Shown here piece by piece: positions 34,652-43,213 of a stretch of DNA of 64,000 bases. The notes beneath the pieces were generated by a model. It saw only the letters and a list, made by a program, of their open reading frames with translations, searched no databases and was not told where the DNA came from. The first letter of the stretch is position 1, and every line of letters begins with the position of its first letter. Source of the stretch: Salisediminibacterium beveridgei. GTDB taxonomy: Bacteria > Bacillota > Bacilli > Bacillales > Salisediminibacteriaceae. The DNA lies in contig NZ_CP012502.1 in assembly GCF_001721685.1 (NCBI RefSeq), positions 868,001 to 932,000 on the forward strand, read 5' to 3'. Made by a program: the position numbers and the translations under genes.

Positions 34652-35344
34652 TCACTGTGCGCTGTACTCAGCCAGCTGGTCGGGCTTGTGAATGATCAGC
34701 TTATTACGGTCTCGTGTGATCACTCCCTGCTTCGTTAATTCCTTCATCATTCGCGATACGCTCTCGCGGGTTGCCCCGAAAAAGTTCCCGATCTCCTCGT
34801 GGGTCAACTTTAGAGGAATCACAATATCACCGTCTTGCTCTTTCCCGTAATCATGGGCGAGCCTGAGTAACGTGGTGGATAGCGCGCTCAGCTTTCCGTA
34901 CAGAGCCACGTCTCTCAAGGTCGTCTGTGCAATGCGCAGCCGGTCACACATCATCCGGAATAACGATACCGTCAGTTCAGGGTGCTCGAGCAGATATGCT
35001 TCGAGCTGATCACTGCGGATATAGGAGACGGTCCCGCTTTCCAGAATGACAGCGGTTGCAGGGTAAGTCATACCCGGGTCACTGAAGAGGGCAACCTCTG
35101 CGAAAATATCTCCTTTTGAACGGATATCAAGCAGGATTTCCTTCCCTGTGGCACTGCTTTTCATGAGTTTGACTTTCCCCTCGTTAATAAAATACACCGC
35201 TTTTGCAGGCTCGGTATCCCTGAACAGCGTTTCTCCTGCGGCGACGGATCTGGTGTTGACCAGGGAGGTGATTTCATCCTGGACGTCTTCTTGAAGGCAG
35301 GCAAAGGCTGGAATCCGGTTAATAAACGTTTTCTTTTCAGACAT
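34652..35344 (-). CDS. Crp/Fnr-family regulator next to nrfHA
   Basis: A 230-residue regulator with a beta-barrel sensor domain (residues ~15-125), dimer helix and winged helix with EEIGNFFGATRESVSRMMKEL. It has no cysteine cluster like the other Fnr in this window, so it does not sense oxygen through an iron-sulfur centre of that kind; a heme, NO or other ligand is possible. The closest known styles are the Dnr/NtcA/ArcR-like groups. It is divergent from nrfHA and shares the intergenic FNR-type site at 35420-35435. The start is the ATG at 35344 after GGAGACG. Confidence 0.9.
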   Translation of the reverse strand: MSEKKTFINRIPAFACLQEDVQDEITSLVNTRSVAAGETLFRDTEPAKAVYFINEGKVKLMKSSATGKEILLDIRSKGDIFAEVALFSDPGMTYPATAVILESGTVSYIRSDQLEAYLLEHPELTVSLFRMMCDRLRIAQTTLRDVALYGKLSALSTTLLRLAHDYGKEQDGDIVIPLKLTHEEIGNFFGATRESVSRMMKELTKQGVITRDRNKLIIHKPDQLAEYSAQ

Positions 35345-35419
35345 GTGACTCAACGTCTCCTATCGTCATGGTTTTCACTGAAAGCTGGCCTTTATTGTTC
35401 ACAAATTGGACATATGTAG

Positions 35420-35461
35420 CGTGATGTGGGTCACGTCAATTATAGCATGCAGAAATATACA
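35420..35461 (+). promoter_or_regulatory. FNR-type site and promoter of nrfHA
   Basis: CGTGATGTGGGTCACG (35420-35435) keeps the GTGA-N6-TCAC core. A TATACA -10 element at 35456-35461 is centred 31 bases downstream, class II spacing. Either Fnr or the adjacent regulator may use it. Confidence 0.8.
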
Positions 35462-35504
35462 ATTAAACAGAAGGGGTATGTATTTTTCATCATGAAGGGG
35501 GTGA

Positions 35505-36020
35505 ATGAAGTTGCAAAATGTATTCCGTCACGTCAACAAGAAGGCCGTTTTGTTTCTTTTAGCGGGCGTCTTTATAGGAGTTGCCCTGTTAGCCGGTACA
35601 TCCAGTGCGATGACCTATACCGATTCTGCTGATTTCTGTTCGAGCTGTCACTTAATGGACGAAGCCTATGATTCGTTCAAATCGTCGAATCATGCGTCAC
35701 TGTCGTGTAATGACTGCCATGCGCCAACAGATAATCTCGCCTCGAAGCTGGCCTTCAAAGCAAAAGCCGGTGGCAGCCATATGTATATGAACACGATTGG
35801 CCGAAACGATATTCCGGATGTGCTGTATGCAAAAGAGGCATCCGTGGAAGTGATCGAAGCCAATTGTATCAGCTGTCACGAAGCCGGACTTTCCAATGTT
35901 GAATACCACGACGTGAAAGAGGGGGGATGCATTGACTGTCACAGAGATGTGCCGCATGGCAATGGCATGTACAAACCGGATGACTGGTTTGAGCCAGGAA
36001 ACTATGAAGCGAGAAGTTAA
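35505..36020 (+). CDS. nrfH: Cytochrome c nitrite reductase, small tetraheme subunit
   Basis: A 171-residue membrane-anchored NapC/NirT-family cytochrome. One N-terminal segment (about residues 13-34) is followed by four heme-binding motifs: CSSCH, CNDCH, CISCH and CIDCH. It takes electrons from menaquinol and passes them to NrfA. The ATG at 35505 lies just after AAGGGGGTG. The nrfA gene follows 31 bases later. Confidence 0.96.
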   Translation: MKLQNVFRHVNKKAVLFLLAGVFIGVALLAGTSSAMTYTDSADFCSSCHLMDEAYDSFKSSNHASLSCNDCHAPTDNLASKLAFKAKAGGSHMYMNTIGRNDIPDVLYAKEASVEVIEANCISCHEAGLSNVEYHDVKEGGCIDCHRDVPHGNGMYKPDDWFEPGNYEARS

Positions 36021-36051
36021 TCGGAATATGGGCGAGAAAGGGTGAAGTTTC

Positions 36052-37503
36052 ATGAAACAATTACGATCCAGTCACTATCTCCTGATTCTGATGATGATCT
36101 TCTCCATCGGTCTTGCGGCTTGCAGTGGAGAAGAGGAGAGTCAGGCAGGTACGACGGATACGACCAGTATCCCTCCGGACGAAATCGTTAATACCGCATT
36201 TAAAGAGGAATTTCCGTTACATTACGAAAGCTATTTAAAAAATATGGAACCATCCGATGCCCCTTCATCGAAGTTTGTGGAAGAGATCGAGCCGAATTTG
36301 CCAATGCTCTTTCACAACTATGGTTTTATGCTCGAGTATAACGAAACACGCGGTCATACCTACGCCGTGGAAGACGTGATCAACATCGCACGGATCAATG
36401 ACAATTCCATCGGCTCGTGTATGACGTGTAAGTCCACCGCGGTTCCGGCCCTGCTTGATGAGATGGGCGATGACTACTGGGGTGCGAGTTTCAAAGAAGA
36501 AATCGTTCCAAGAACCATTGAACTGGGTGAAGGCGGAGAATCCGAAGACCTGGGCGAATTCGGTCACATGTCCATCGGCTGTTCCGACTGCCATGACCCG
36601 GCAACCATGGAACTGCGCATCACGAGACCGTCCTTTACAAATGCCATGGAACGCATGGGTGTGGATGTGACGGAAGCGTCGAAGAACGACATGCGAAGCT
36701 ATGTGTGTGCGCAATGTCATGTGGAGTATTACTTTGAACCGGAAAATCAGAAGGTGACACTCCCTTGGGATAACGGTCTGAAGCCTGAAGACATGTTCGA
36801 ATACAAAGAAAACCAGGCGAAAGAGCAAGGATTTGATTATGACTGGGAGCATACGATTTCAGGCGCTCCGATGCTGAAAGCGCAGCACCCGGAATTTGAA
36901 CTGTGGAGCTACGGGCCGCACGGTGAGGCAGGGGTTTCCTGCTCAGATTGTCATATGCCGTATGAGCGTTCAGACGGCGCGAAGAAAATCACATCCCATC
37001 ATTGGACGTCGCCGATGGACAACATGGATAACACATGCTTGAACTGCCATTCTGATAAGACGGAAAAGCAGATGAGAGACCGCGTGGATGCCATTCAGGA
37101 CCGTCACATCGAAGCGATGCACGAAACACAGTGGCACTCGGTACGTGCGCATTATTTTGTGAACCGCATGATCACGGCCGGTGCTGACGAAGAAAAGATT
37201 GAAGAAGCGCAATACTATGTCAGAAAAGGTCAATGGTTCTGGGACATTATCGCAGCGGAAAACTCTGACGGGTTCCACAATCCTCAGGGCGGTGCGGATT
37301 CCATGAGAACCTCATCGGACGCGTCGAACAAGGCCATTGAGATCGCCGTATCCGAACTGTCAAAACTGGGCGAAGATCTTGACGAACTGGAACGACAGAT
37401 TGAAGAAACGATGGAAGACGTCTATAACGAAGAAGATCCTCACGAGAAACATCAACATGCCGTCAATGACTACTTCCCGGACGTGCTTGAATTGAGAGAT
37501 TGA
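36052..37503 (+). CDS. nrfA: Cytochrome c nitrite reductase, catalytic pentaheme subunit
   Basis: A 483-residue enzyme that reduces nitrite to ammonium with six electrons outside the membrane. The catalytic heme is bound by CMTCK, in which Lys replaces the usual His, near residue 125; four normal motifs follow (CSDCH, CAQCH, CSDCH, CLNCH). A lipobox LAAC (Cys near residue 23) suggests a lipid anchor in place of a free periplasmic enzyme, as suits a Gram-positive cell. The conserved MPYERSDGAKKITSHHW segment carries distal active-site and heme-ligand histidines. With nrfH it forms the NrfHA complex. Confidence 0.97.
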   Translation: MKQLRSSHYLLILMMIFSIGLAACSGEEESQAGTTDTTSIPPDEIVNTAFKEEFPLHYESYLKNMEPSDAPSSKFVEEIEPNLPMLFHNYGFMLEYNETRGHTYAVEDVINIARINDNSIGSCMTCKSTAVPALLDEMGDDYWGASFKEEIVPRTIELGEGGESEDLGEFGHMSIGCSDCHDPATMELRITRPSFTNAMERMGVDVTEASKNDMRSYVCAQCHVEYYFEPENQKVTLPWDNGLKPEDMFEYKENQAKEQGFDYDWEHTISGAPMLKAQHPEFELWSYGPHGEAGVSCSDCHMPYERSDGAKKITSHHWTSPMDNMDNTCLNCHSDKTEKQMRDRVDAIQDRHIEAMHETQWHSVRAHYFVNRMITAGADEEKIEEAQYYVRKGQWFWDIIAAENSDGFHNPQGGADSMRTSSDASNKAIEIAVSELSKLGEDLDELERQIEETMEDVYNEEDPHEKHQHAVNDYFPDVLELRD

Positions 37504-37606
37504 TCAATGCATGCGTTGAACCTGACGCCCTCAATGGGTGTCAGGTTCAACCATGATGACGATGACAAACAGTGTGTTGAACTGTCACAATTTCTACCTG
37601 ATTTAA

Positions 37607-37649
37607 TGTGACGTGCATCACAGTTGAAATACATAAAGCATCATACAGT
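37607..37649 (+). promoter_or_regulatory. FNR-dependent promoter of the ccm cluster
   Basis: TGTGACGTGCATCACA (37607-37622) is a perfect FNR consensus. A TACAGT -10 element (37644-37649) is centred 32 bases downstream, matching class II geometry. It lies 58 bases before the first gene of the cluster. Confidence 0.87.
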
Positions 37650-37680
37650 AGAGACAGAGAATGGGGGAGGATGAAGAATC

Positions 37681-38712
37681 ATGACCAGGCTTTTCAATTG
37701 TAAGACGATATCCGCTGTGATGGGAATGATCCTGCTGGCGTCGCTGTTACCCGCAACCGTCAGTGCCGACGAACAGGAGCTTTACTATGACGAACTGCTT
37801 GTTCAGGTGATGCCGCACTACGTCGAACCGGAAGGCTGGACTGAAGGACAGCCTCTGGTGCTTGTCGGTCAGCACGGGGTACTTCGAAACCCTTCAGAAG
37901 AAGGAGTCACACCTCGCATTGAGATCCAGGTGCCGGTGAACGAGCCGGATTTCTACCTGTCCCTGGTCGGGGATTTCGATGATGAAGACACGGTGTATGA
38001 AGTGAACCATGAATTTGATGAAGCGACAGGCACCGTGAGCTGGGTACCTGATGAAGAAATTCCCGCAGGGGAGGCTTATCAGTTTGTGATTGAGTATTAT
38101 ATGGACCCGATCGACGTTGACGGCGACCGTCATACATTTTCTTATCACTATTTGCTGGATTACGATGCGGCAGATCTGTCCATCATGCTCTTTGAGCCTT
38201 ATGGAGCCAGTGATTTCACTGTGGATCAGGAGGAAGACCGGCAAACGGACATGTTCAACATCCCGGTTTTCGGTTTTGATCGTGAGGATGTTGCTGCCGG
38301 CTCGGAAGATTCCTTTGTCGTAAGCTACGAGAAGAGAGATCCGATTACGACCCTCGATGCACTGGAGACGATGGAGCCGCCTGATGATGATATTCACGCA
38401 GGCTTTCGAAATGACCTGGATGATTTCCCTGAAGACCATCCGGACCTGGCAGGGATGGACGGCGCAGGTGGAACCACACTGATCGATACCACCTCAGCCA
38501 TCATCATCTCCGGCGCGATCGTCATTGCCGCAGTCCTTGTCTTCTTCGGACTGAGAGCGAGACCATCGGACGTATCGAAAAACGGAAGAAATGCAGCCCA
38601 AGCAGAGGACGACTTGAACAAAGAACGTCAAAGGTTACGAAAACAGTACATGGACGGATCACTGACAGACGATGAGTACAAGAAAGCGATGCGAAAACTC
38701 GCAAACAAGTGA
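37681..38712 (+). CDS. Membrane-anchored exported protein heading the ccm cluster
   Basis: A 343-residue protein of unknown family. A signal peptide ends at about AVSA/VSADEQ (residue 30). The extracytoplasmic part (about 30-265) is acidic and beta-rich. One membrane segment near residues 270-292 (TSAIIISGAIVIAAVLVFFG) puts a basic tail in the cytoplasm that contains ERQRLRKQYMDGSLTDDEYKKA, a SHOCT-like helical element. It is the first gene after the FNR promoter and precedes ccmE, so it probably assists heme delivery or apocytochrome handling; there is no direct evidence. Confidence 0.75.
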   Translation: MTRLFNCKTISAVMGMILLASLLPATVSADEQELYYDELLVQVMPHYVEPEGWTEGQPLVLVGQHGVLRNPSEEGVTPRIEIQVPVNEPDFYLSLVGDFDDEDTVYEVNHEFDEATGTVSWVPDEEIPAGEAYQFVIEYYMDPIDVDGDRHTFSYHYLLDYDAADLSIMLFEPYGASDFTVDQEEDRQTDMFNIPVFGFDREDVAAGSEDSFVVSYEKRDPITTLDALETMEPPDDDIHAGFRNDLDDFPEDHPDLAGMDGAGGTTLIDTTSAIIISGAIVIAAVLVFFGLRARPSDVSKNGRNAAQAEDDLNKERQRLRKQYMDGSLTDDEYKKAMRKLANK

Positions 38713-38742
38713 CCGGATTCAGATTCGTGAGGAGGAGAGTAG

Positions 38743-39183
38743 ATGAGTAAAAATACAAAAATCATTCTCAGTGCGTCATCGATCATTATTGCGATCATCG
38801 CCATGCTCCTGGTCGCTACGCCGGCATCGAGCGGATCGGAAATGAAGATTGCGAATATCAACGAAACAGCCGACACGTTAAAGGGACGTCACCTGACGAC
38901 AGAAGGGCTGTTGATTCAGGACAGCGTCAGCTGGGATGCGGATGCTATTGAACTGACGTTTGATATCGTGTACGAAGGTCATGAACTGTCGGTGTTCTAT
39001 AACGGTGTCCGACCCGATAATTTCACGGATGACGTTTATATCATTGTGCGGGGCTATTTAAATGAACAAGGCGTCCTCGAAGCGGAAGCGGTGCAGACCC
39101 GTTGTCCAAGCACGTATGAAGGTGAAGATGCGGATGATCATGATCCGGATGCCATCTGGGATGAAGAGGATTCCAACGACTAA
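38743..39183 (+). CDS. ccmE: CcmE heme chaperone, Cys-type variant
   Basis: A 146-residue membrane-anchored protein with an N-terminal segment (residues 7-28) and an OB-fold domain. CcmE carries heme covalently on its way to CcmF. In most bacteria the attachment site is HxxxY; here the aligned text is TRCPSTYEG, so Cys takes the place of His (CxxxY), as in archaeal and some Gram-positive or sulfate-reducer CcmE. A very acidic C-terminal tail follows. It sits between the SHOCT-type gene and ccmF. Confidence 0.87.
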   Translation: MSKNTKIILSASSIIIAIIAMLLVATPASSGSEMKIANINETADTLKGRHLTTEGLLIQDSVSWDADAIELTFDIVYEGHELSVFYNGVRPDNFTDDVYIIVRGYLNEQGVLEAEAVQTRCPSTYEGEDADDHDPDAIWDEEDSND

Positions 39184-39213
39184 TTACAACGTAGAGAGTG
39201 CAGGTGAATTCAG

Positions 39214-41199
39214 ATGGAACTGATCGGTCAATTTTCGATTTATCTGGGCTTTTTCCTCTCTGTCTGGGCATTGATTTCGTTTCTGATCGGTATCAGAAAA
39301 CAGGATCAACGCTTGATCGACAGTGGGAAAGGCGCGGTACTCAGCATATTTATTTTAGCATCTGTATCGACGACGTTACTGTTGTTCCTCCTGGGGACCA
39401 GTGACTTCAGATTTGAATATGTTGCAAGTTATACAAGCACGGATCTCCCGATGGTTTATAAACTTGTGGCGCTTTGGGCAGGAAACGCGGGTTCACTGTT
39501 ACTGTGGACGTTTTTCCTGGCAATGTACGGGGCCATGGTGGCGTTTTCAAAGAAAATGAAGAAAAATCCGATGACGCCTTACATTGTGAGCATCATGTTG
39601 TTAAATACGATCTTTTTCTATTTCATTTTAAGTTTCGTATCGAATCCGTTTGATACGTTCCCCGCGGGCGAGGTTCCTGCAGAAGGCAGAGGCTTGAACC
39701 CGATGCTGCAGGATCCGGGTATGATATTGCATCCGATCACGCTGTATCTCGGTTACGTCGGACTCGTCGTCCCGTTTGCCTTTGCCATCGCGTCACTGAT
39801 CATGAAGAGCATGGATGCTTTCTGGGTACAGATGGCGAGAAGATGGACGATCATCGCCTGGGCCTTTCTCACGATGGGCAATGTCATCGGCGGCTGGTGG
39901 GCTTACACAGAACTTGGCTGGGGCGGTTACTGGGCCTGGGATCCGGTTGAAAATGCCTCCTTCATGCCGTGGCTGACCGTCACCGCCTATTTGCATTCGG
40001 TGATGATCCAGGAACGCAAGAACATGTTGAAAGTGTGGAATTTGAGCTTGATCATTATCTCCTATTTACTCACTTTATTCGGAACATTTCTGGTGCGAAG
40101 CGGCATCTTAACCTCCGTTCACTCTTTTGCACAAGGGAATATCGGTCAGTATTTCCTGATGTTCTTCTCGTTTATGGTCCTGCTCTCTTTGTACATTCTC
40201 ATGAGCCGTTATCATTTACTCCGTAAAGACAGCGGTCAGTTTGATTCATACTTATCAAAAGAAAGTTCCTTTTTGCTGAACAACATCATCCTGCTCGGGG
40301 GCACATTCGCCGTGTTCTGGGGGACGATCTTCCCGATTGTCAGTGAGGCGATTGCAGGAACCCGGGTCACCGTAGGCGTGCCGTTCTTTAATACAGTCAT
40401 GTCGCCGATCCTGCTGGCATTGATCTTTCTCATGGCCATATGTCCGCTCATTGCCTGGCAGAGAGCCAGCGTTAAAAACATCCGGGACAATTTCCTGATT
40501 CCCGCACTGATCAGTCTGGCTGTGCTGGGTGTGATTGCAGCCATGGGGGTCCGTGATGCGTATCCGCTGATCTCCTTCACCGTCATTGCTTTTGCACTGC
40601 TCACCCACATTGTGGAATTCATCCGCGGCACAAAGGCGAGGCAGAAGGTTACGAAGGAGAATGTCGCCGTTGCCTTCGGGTGCCTGATGTACCGGAGCAG
40701 ACGCCGCTACGGCGGATATGTGGTACACCTGGGTGTCATCTTGATTGCCTTTGGGATCGTCGGGTCCAACTTCGACGCTGAACAGCTCGTGACACTTCAG
40801 GAAGGCGATACGCTGGAAATTGAAAATTATGTACTGACGTATGAAAGTCTCGATCAGCGAAGGGATGGCTTGAATGATATCGTCTACGCCACCATCGCCG
40901 TCGAAAAAAACGGGGAAGATGTCGGCTACGTCACTCCTGAACGGGTCTTTTATGCCAACTGGGAGGAGCCTTCCACGAATGTGGCTGTCCGCTCCACGCT
41001 GGTTGAAGATTTATATGTGGTGTTAAGCGGCTGGGAAGAAGACAACCGGGCGACATTCCAGATTAACGTCAATCCGCTCGTGTCCTGGATCTGGATTGGC
41101 AGCGCCGTACTCGTACTCGGTTCATTGTTTGCGATACTCGGCGGAAGATACGGACAGTCAGTCCCTCGTTATGCAGGCCCACAAAGGAAGGTGCATTGA
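39214..41199 (+). CDS. ccmF: CcmF cytochrome c heme lyase
   Basis: A 661-residue membrane protein with about fourteen to fifteen segments. The heme-handling WWD motif is visible as GWGGYWAWDPVENASFMPWL (about residues 230-249), and the flanking conserved His include LHPITLYLGYVG and TAYLHSVMIQ. It joins heme from CcmE to the apocytochrome. A large extracytoplasmic domain lies before the last segment, as in CcmF. Since NrfA needs heme attached at CxxCK, this CcmF may have to serve that site also; no separate NrfE is seen. It overlaps the region before ccmH. Confidence 0.95.
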   Translation: MELIGQFSIYLGFFLSVWALISFLIGIRKQDQRLIDSGKGAVLSIFILASVSTTLLLFLLGTSDFRFEYVASYTSTDLPMVYKLVALWAGNAGSLLLWTFFLAMYGAMVAFSKKMKKNPMTPYIVSIMLLNTIFFYFILSFVSNPFDTFPAGEVPAEGRGLNPMLQDPGMILHPITLYLGYVGLVVPFAFAIASLIMKSMDAFWVQMARRWTIIAWAFLTMGNVIGGWWAYTELGWGGYWAWDPVENASFMPWLTVTAYLHSVMIQERKNMLKVWNLSLIIISYLLTLFGTFLVRSGILTSVHSFAQGNIGQYFLMFFSFMVLLSLYILMSRYHLLRKDSGQFDSYLSKESSFLLNNIILLGGTFAVFWGTIFPIVSEAIAGTRVTVGVPFFNTVMSPILLALIFLMAICPLIAWQRASVKNIRDNFLIPALISLAVLGVIAAMGVRDAYPLISFTVIAFALLTHIVEFIRGTKARQKVTKENVAVAFGCLMYRSRRRYGGYVVHLGVILIAFGIVGSNFDAEQLVTLQEGDTLEIENYVLTYESLDQRRDGLNDIVYATIAVEKNGEDVGYVTPERVFYANWEEPSTNVAVRSTLVEDLYVVLSGWEEDNRATFQINVNPLVSWIWIGSAVLVLGSLFAILGGRYGQSVPRYAGPQRKVH

Positions 41200-41201
41200 T
41201 C

Positions 41202-41696
41202 ATGATCAAACGAATCGTGCTGGTACTGGTGATGCTGCTGACAGTCGGAGCAAATCAGGTTTTGGCAGAAACGTACGACATGAATCATGAGAAAGTGGCC
41301 GAGATTGCCGGTCATCTGTCCATGGAAGGACACAGTGAACACGATCTGGCAACGTGCTCAACGAAGTACAACTACTACAATGAAATTGCCGACATGCTGA
41401 ACGAAGGTTACGACAAAGATGAAATTCTCGGCGAGTACAAAGCGATGTTCGGGGAAGAAGGCTTTCGTTCTCCGGACCGCAGGGGGTTCAGTTTAACCGC
41501 CTGGGTTTTGCCTTTTGTAGTATTGGGTGCCGGGAGCTATGCATTTTACGTGAGGCTTCGAAACAATGTGAACGCGCAGAAGAAGAACGGAGAAAATGAG
41601 CCGGCTGACGTCAAAATCGATCAGGATGCGGAGAAGCGGGCAGAGGATGATATTCTCCGTTCCATTATTGAAGAAGAGAAGCGAAAGCATTTCTAG
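41202..41696 (+). CDS. ccmH: CcmH/CycL-like protein with a single Cys
   Basis: A 164-residue protein with a signal peptide (to about ALAET, residue 23), a helical extracytoplasmic domain and one C-terminal membrane segment (about residues 98-118). Standard CcmH has LRCxxC, which reduces the heme-binding cysteines of apocytochromes. Here the corresponding site reads LATCSTKYN, with only one Cys. The remaining region (IADMLNEGYDKDEILGEYKAMFG) matches the family well, so this is a variant rather than a wrong call. The start is ATG 41202, just after the ccmF stop. Confidence 0.83.
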   Translation: MIKRIVLVLVMLLTVGANQVLAETYDMNHEKVAEIAGHLSMEGHSEHDLATCSTKYNYYNEIADMLNEGYDKDEILGEYKAMFGEEGFRSPDRRGFSLTAWVLPFVVLGAGSYAFYVRLRNNVNAQKKNGENEPADVKIDQDAEKRAEDDILRSIIEEEKRKHF

Positions 41697-41739
41697 TACA
41701 GGAAATCCTCCGGTGCGATTCAGATTAGTAAGGGATGTG

Positions 41740-42099
41740 ATGAAGATGGAGATCATTATCGTGACTGTATTATTGATCGCAGTGCTGTTTCTTGTGATAC
41801 GGCCGTTTTTCGATAAGCGTCGGACATGGGACACCGAGGCGATCGAAGATGATTTGGACGATGTGACGTTGACAGGGATCTATGCCACGATCAATGAGCT
41901 GGATATGGAGTATGAAATGGGTAAACTCTCAGCGCAGGACTACCAACATATGAAACAGAAATACGAGGCGCTGGCAATTGAAGAGCTGCGAAGCCAGGAA
42001 CAGGCAAACGCAAAACGACAGGTGGAATCGGACGACGATTTTGAAGCACAGATCGAACGTGAACTCGAAGAGATGAGAAAGGCCAGGGAACGGCCATGA
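41740..42099 (+). CDS. CcmI-like small membrane protein
   Basis: A 119-residue protein with one N-terminal segment (residues 3-22) and a cytoplasmic helical domain that contains TINELDMEYEMGKLSAQDYQHM, similar to the N-terminal part of CcmI, which chaperones apocytochromes. There is no TPR domain as in long CcmI. The frame extends to 41596 without a ribosome site; the ATG at 41740 follows TAAGGGATG. Its stop overlaps the next ATG (ATGA). Confidence 0.75.
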   Translation: MKMEIIIVTVLLIAVLFLVIRPFFDKRRTWDTEAIEDDLDDVTLTGIYATINELDMEYEMGKLSAQDYQHMKQKYEALAIEELRSQEQANAKRQVESDDDFEAQIERELEEMRKARERP

Positions 42100-42503
42100 T
42101 CCTGCTGACTGCTGATGTCACGAATCCCGGTGCAACTCTTCACCCTGAAGGCCATATGAACTGGTGGTACGATTCAATGTTCACGGCCATCAATCCGCAT
42201 TTATTTACGCTATTGATCCTTATGATCCCGATAGCGGGGATCGTGTTTTATCAGATGGGCAAGAAAAAGGCCGCCAAGCTCGATGATGCGTGGCACAGTG
42301 ATGAAACGGAAAAAGCGTTCCAAAAACTGATGGCCCGGAAAAAAGTCATTATGAACAAACTGATCGATCTCGAAGAAGCCAGGGATCAAGGAGAATTGAC
42401 GGAGGGCGATTTCCTGGAGGAGGAAGCTGCCTACCGGAAACACTTGTATGAAACGGAACGAAAGCTTCATGCACTGATCGATGATGCAGAAGGGGGGAAC
42501 TGA
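42096..42503 (+). CDS. Second CcmI-like membrane protein
   Basis: A 135-residue protein with one membrane segment at about residues 34-54 and a helical cytoplasmic domain. The pattern KLIDLEEARDQGELTEGDFLEEEAAYR resembles that in the preceding gene product, so the pair may be paralogues or subunits of one complex. It overlaps the preceding gene by 4 bases and precedes ccmA by 2. No named family is certain. Confidence 0.72.
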   Translation: MILLTADVTNPGATLHPEGHMNWWYDSMFTAINPHLFTLLILMIPIAGIVFYQMGKKKAAKLDDAWHSDETEKAFQKLMARKKVIMNKLIDLEEARDQGELTEGDFLEEEAAYRKHLYETERKLHALIDDAEGGN

Positions 42504-42505
42504 TC

Positions 42506-43213
42506 ATGATCGAAACAGGCAACCTGACGAAAGCTATGGGTGAAAAACTGATCGTAAAGGATGTGTCCCTGACGATTGGGAGAGGGGAATCTGTTGCCGT
42601 CCTCGGTCCGAACGGCGCCGGGAAAAGCACGTGGCTGAAGCTGGTGGCAGGGTTGATCCGTCCGACCTCGGGTACCATCAGCATCAACGGAAAAAAGAGA
42701 AAACAGGACAGCTACCTGCAACAGAAAGATCTCGGTTACCTCGGGCATCAGAGTTTCCTGTATGATCAGTTCTCTCCGTACGAAAATCTCATGTACTATG
42801 CAAAACTCTATGGCATGAAGCACCCGCAAAAACGAATTGATGAACTGATCGAGCGCATCAATCTGACGTATTTCAAGCATGAACCCGTCCGGTCGTTCTC
42901 ACGGGGAATGGTCCAGCGGACAGCGATTGCCAGGGCGATCCTGCATGAACCGGAGCTCCTTTTACTCGATGAGCCCCATACCGGGCTCGATCAGCAGTCC
43001 AAGGCCTGGTTTTCGGCCATGGTACAAGACGTGAAGAGAAACGGGACGACAGTTGTGATGGTCACCCATGAATTTGATCAGATGATGAATGTGTGTGACC
43101 GGGTCGTTGTCTTCAGAAACGGCCGCGTGACGGAAGATGCTTCCGTATCAGCTGCCACGAGCCTGACAGAGGTGAAAGAGTTGTATGACAAGCAGCAGGT
43201 GGTGCTTGCATGA
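42506..43213 (+). CDS. ccmA: CcmA heme exporter ATPase
   Basis: A 235-residue ABC ATPase with Walker A GPNGAGKST, signature FSRGMVQRTAIARAI and Walker B LLLLDEPHTGLD, and the switch His in VMVTHEFDQM. In System I, CcmAB powers release of holo-CcmE. The signature loop reads SRGM, as in many CcmA. The gene overlaps ccmB by 4 bases. Confidence 0.93.
   Translation: MIETGNLTKAMGEKLIVKDVSLTIGRGESVAVLGPNGAGKSTWLKLVAGLIRPTSGTISINGKKRKQDSYLQQKDLGYLGHQSFLYDQFSPYENLMYYAKLYGMKHPQKRIDELIERINLTYFKHEPVRSFSRGMVQRTAIARAILHEPELLLLDEPHTGLDQQSKAWFSAMVQDVKRNGTTVVMVTHEFDQMMNVCDRVVVFRNGRVTEDASVSAATSLTEVKELYDKQQVVLA

Noticed and set aside
41596..41739. Longer start for the CcmI-like gene inside ccmH
   Set aside because: The added residues are basic and lack the expected membrane start, and the good ribosome site is at 41729-41735.
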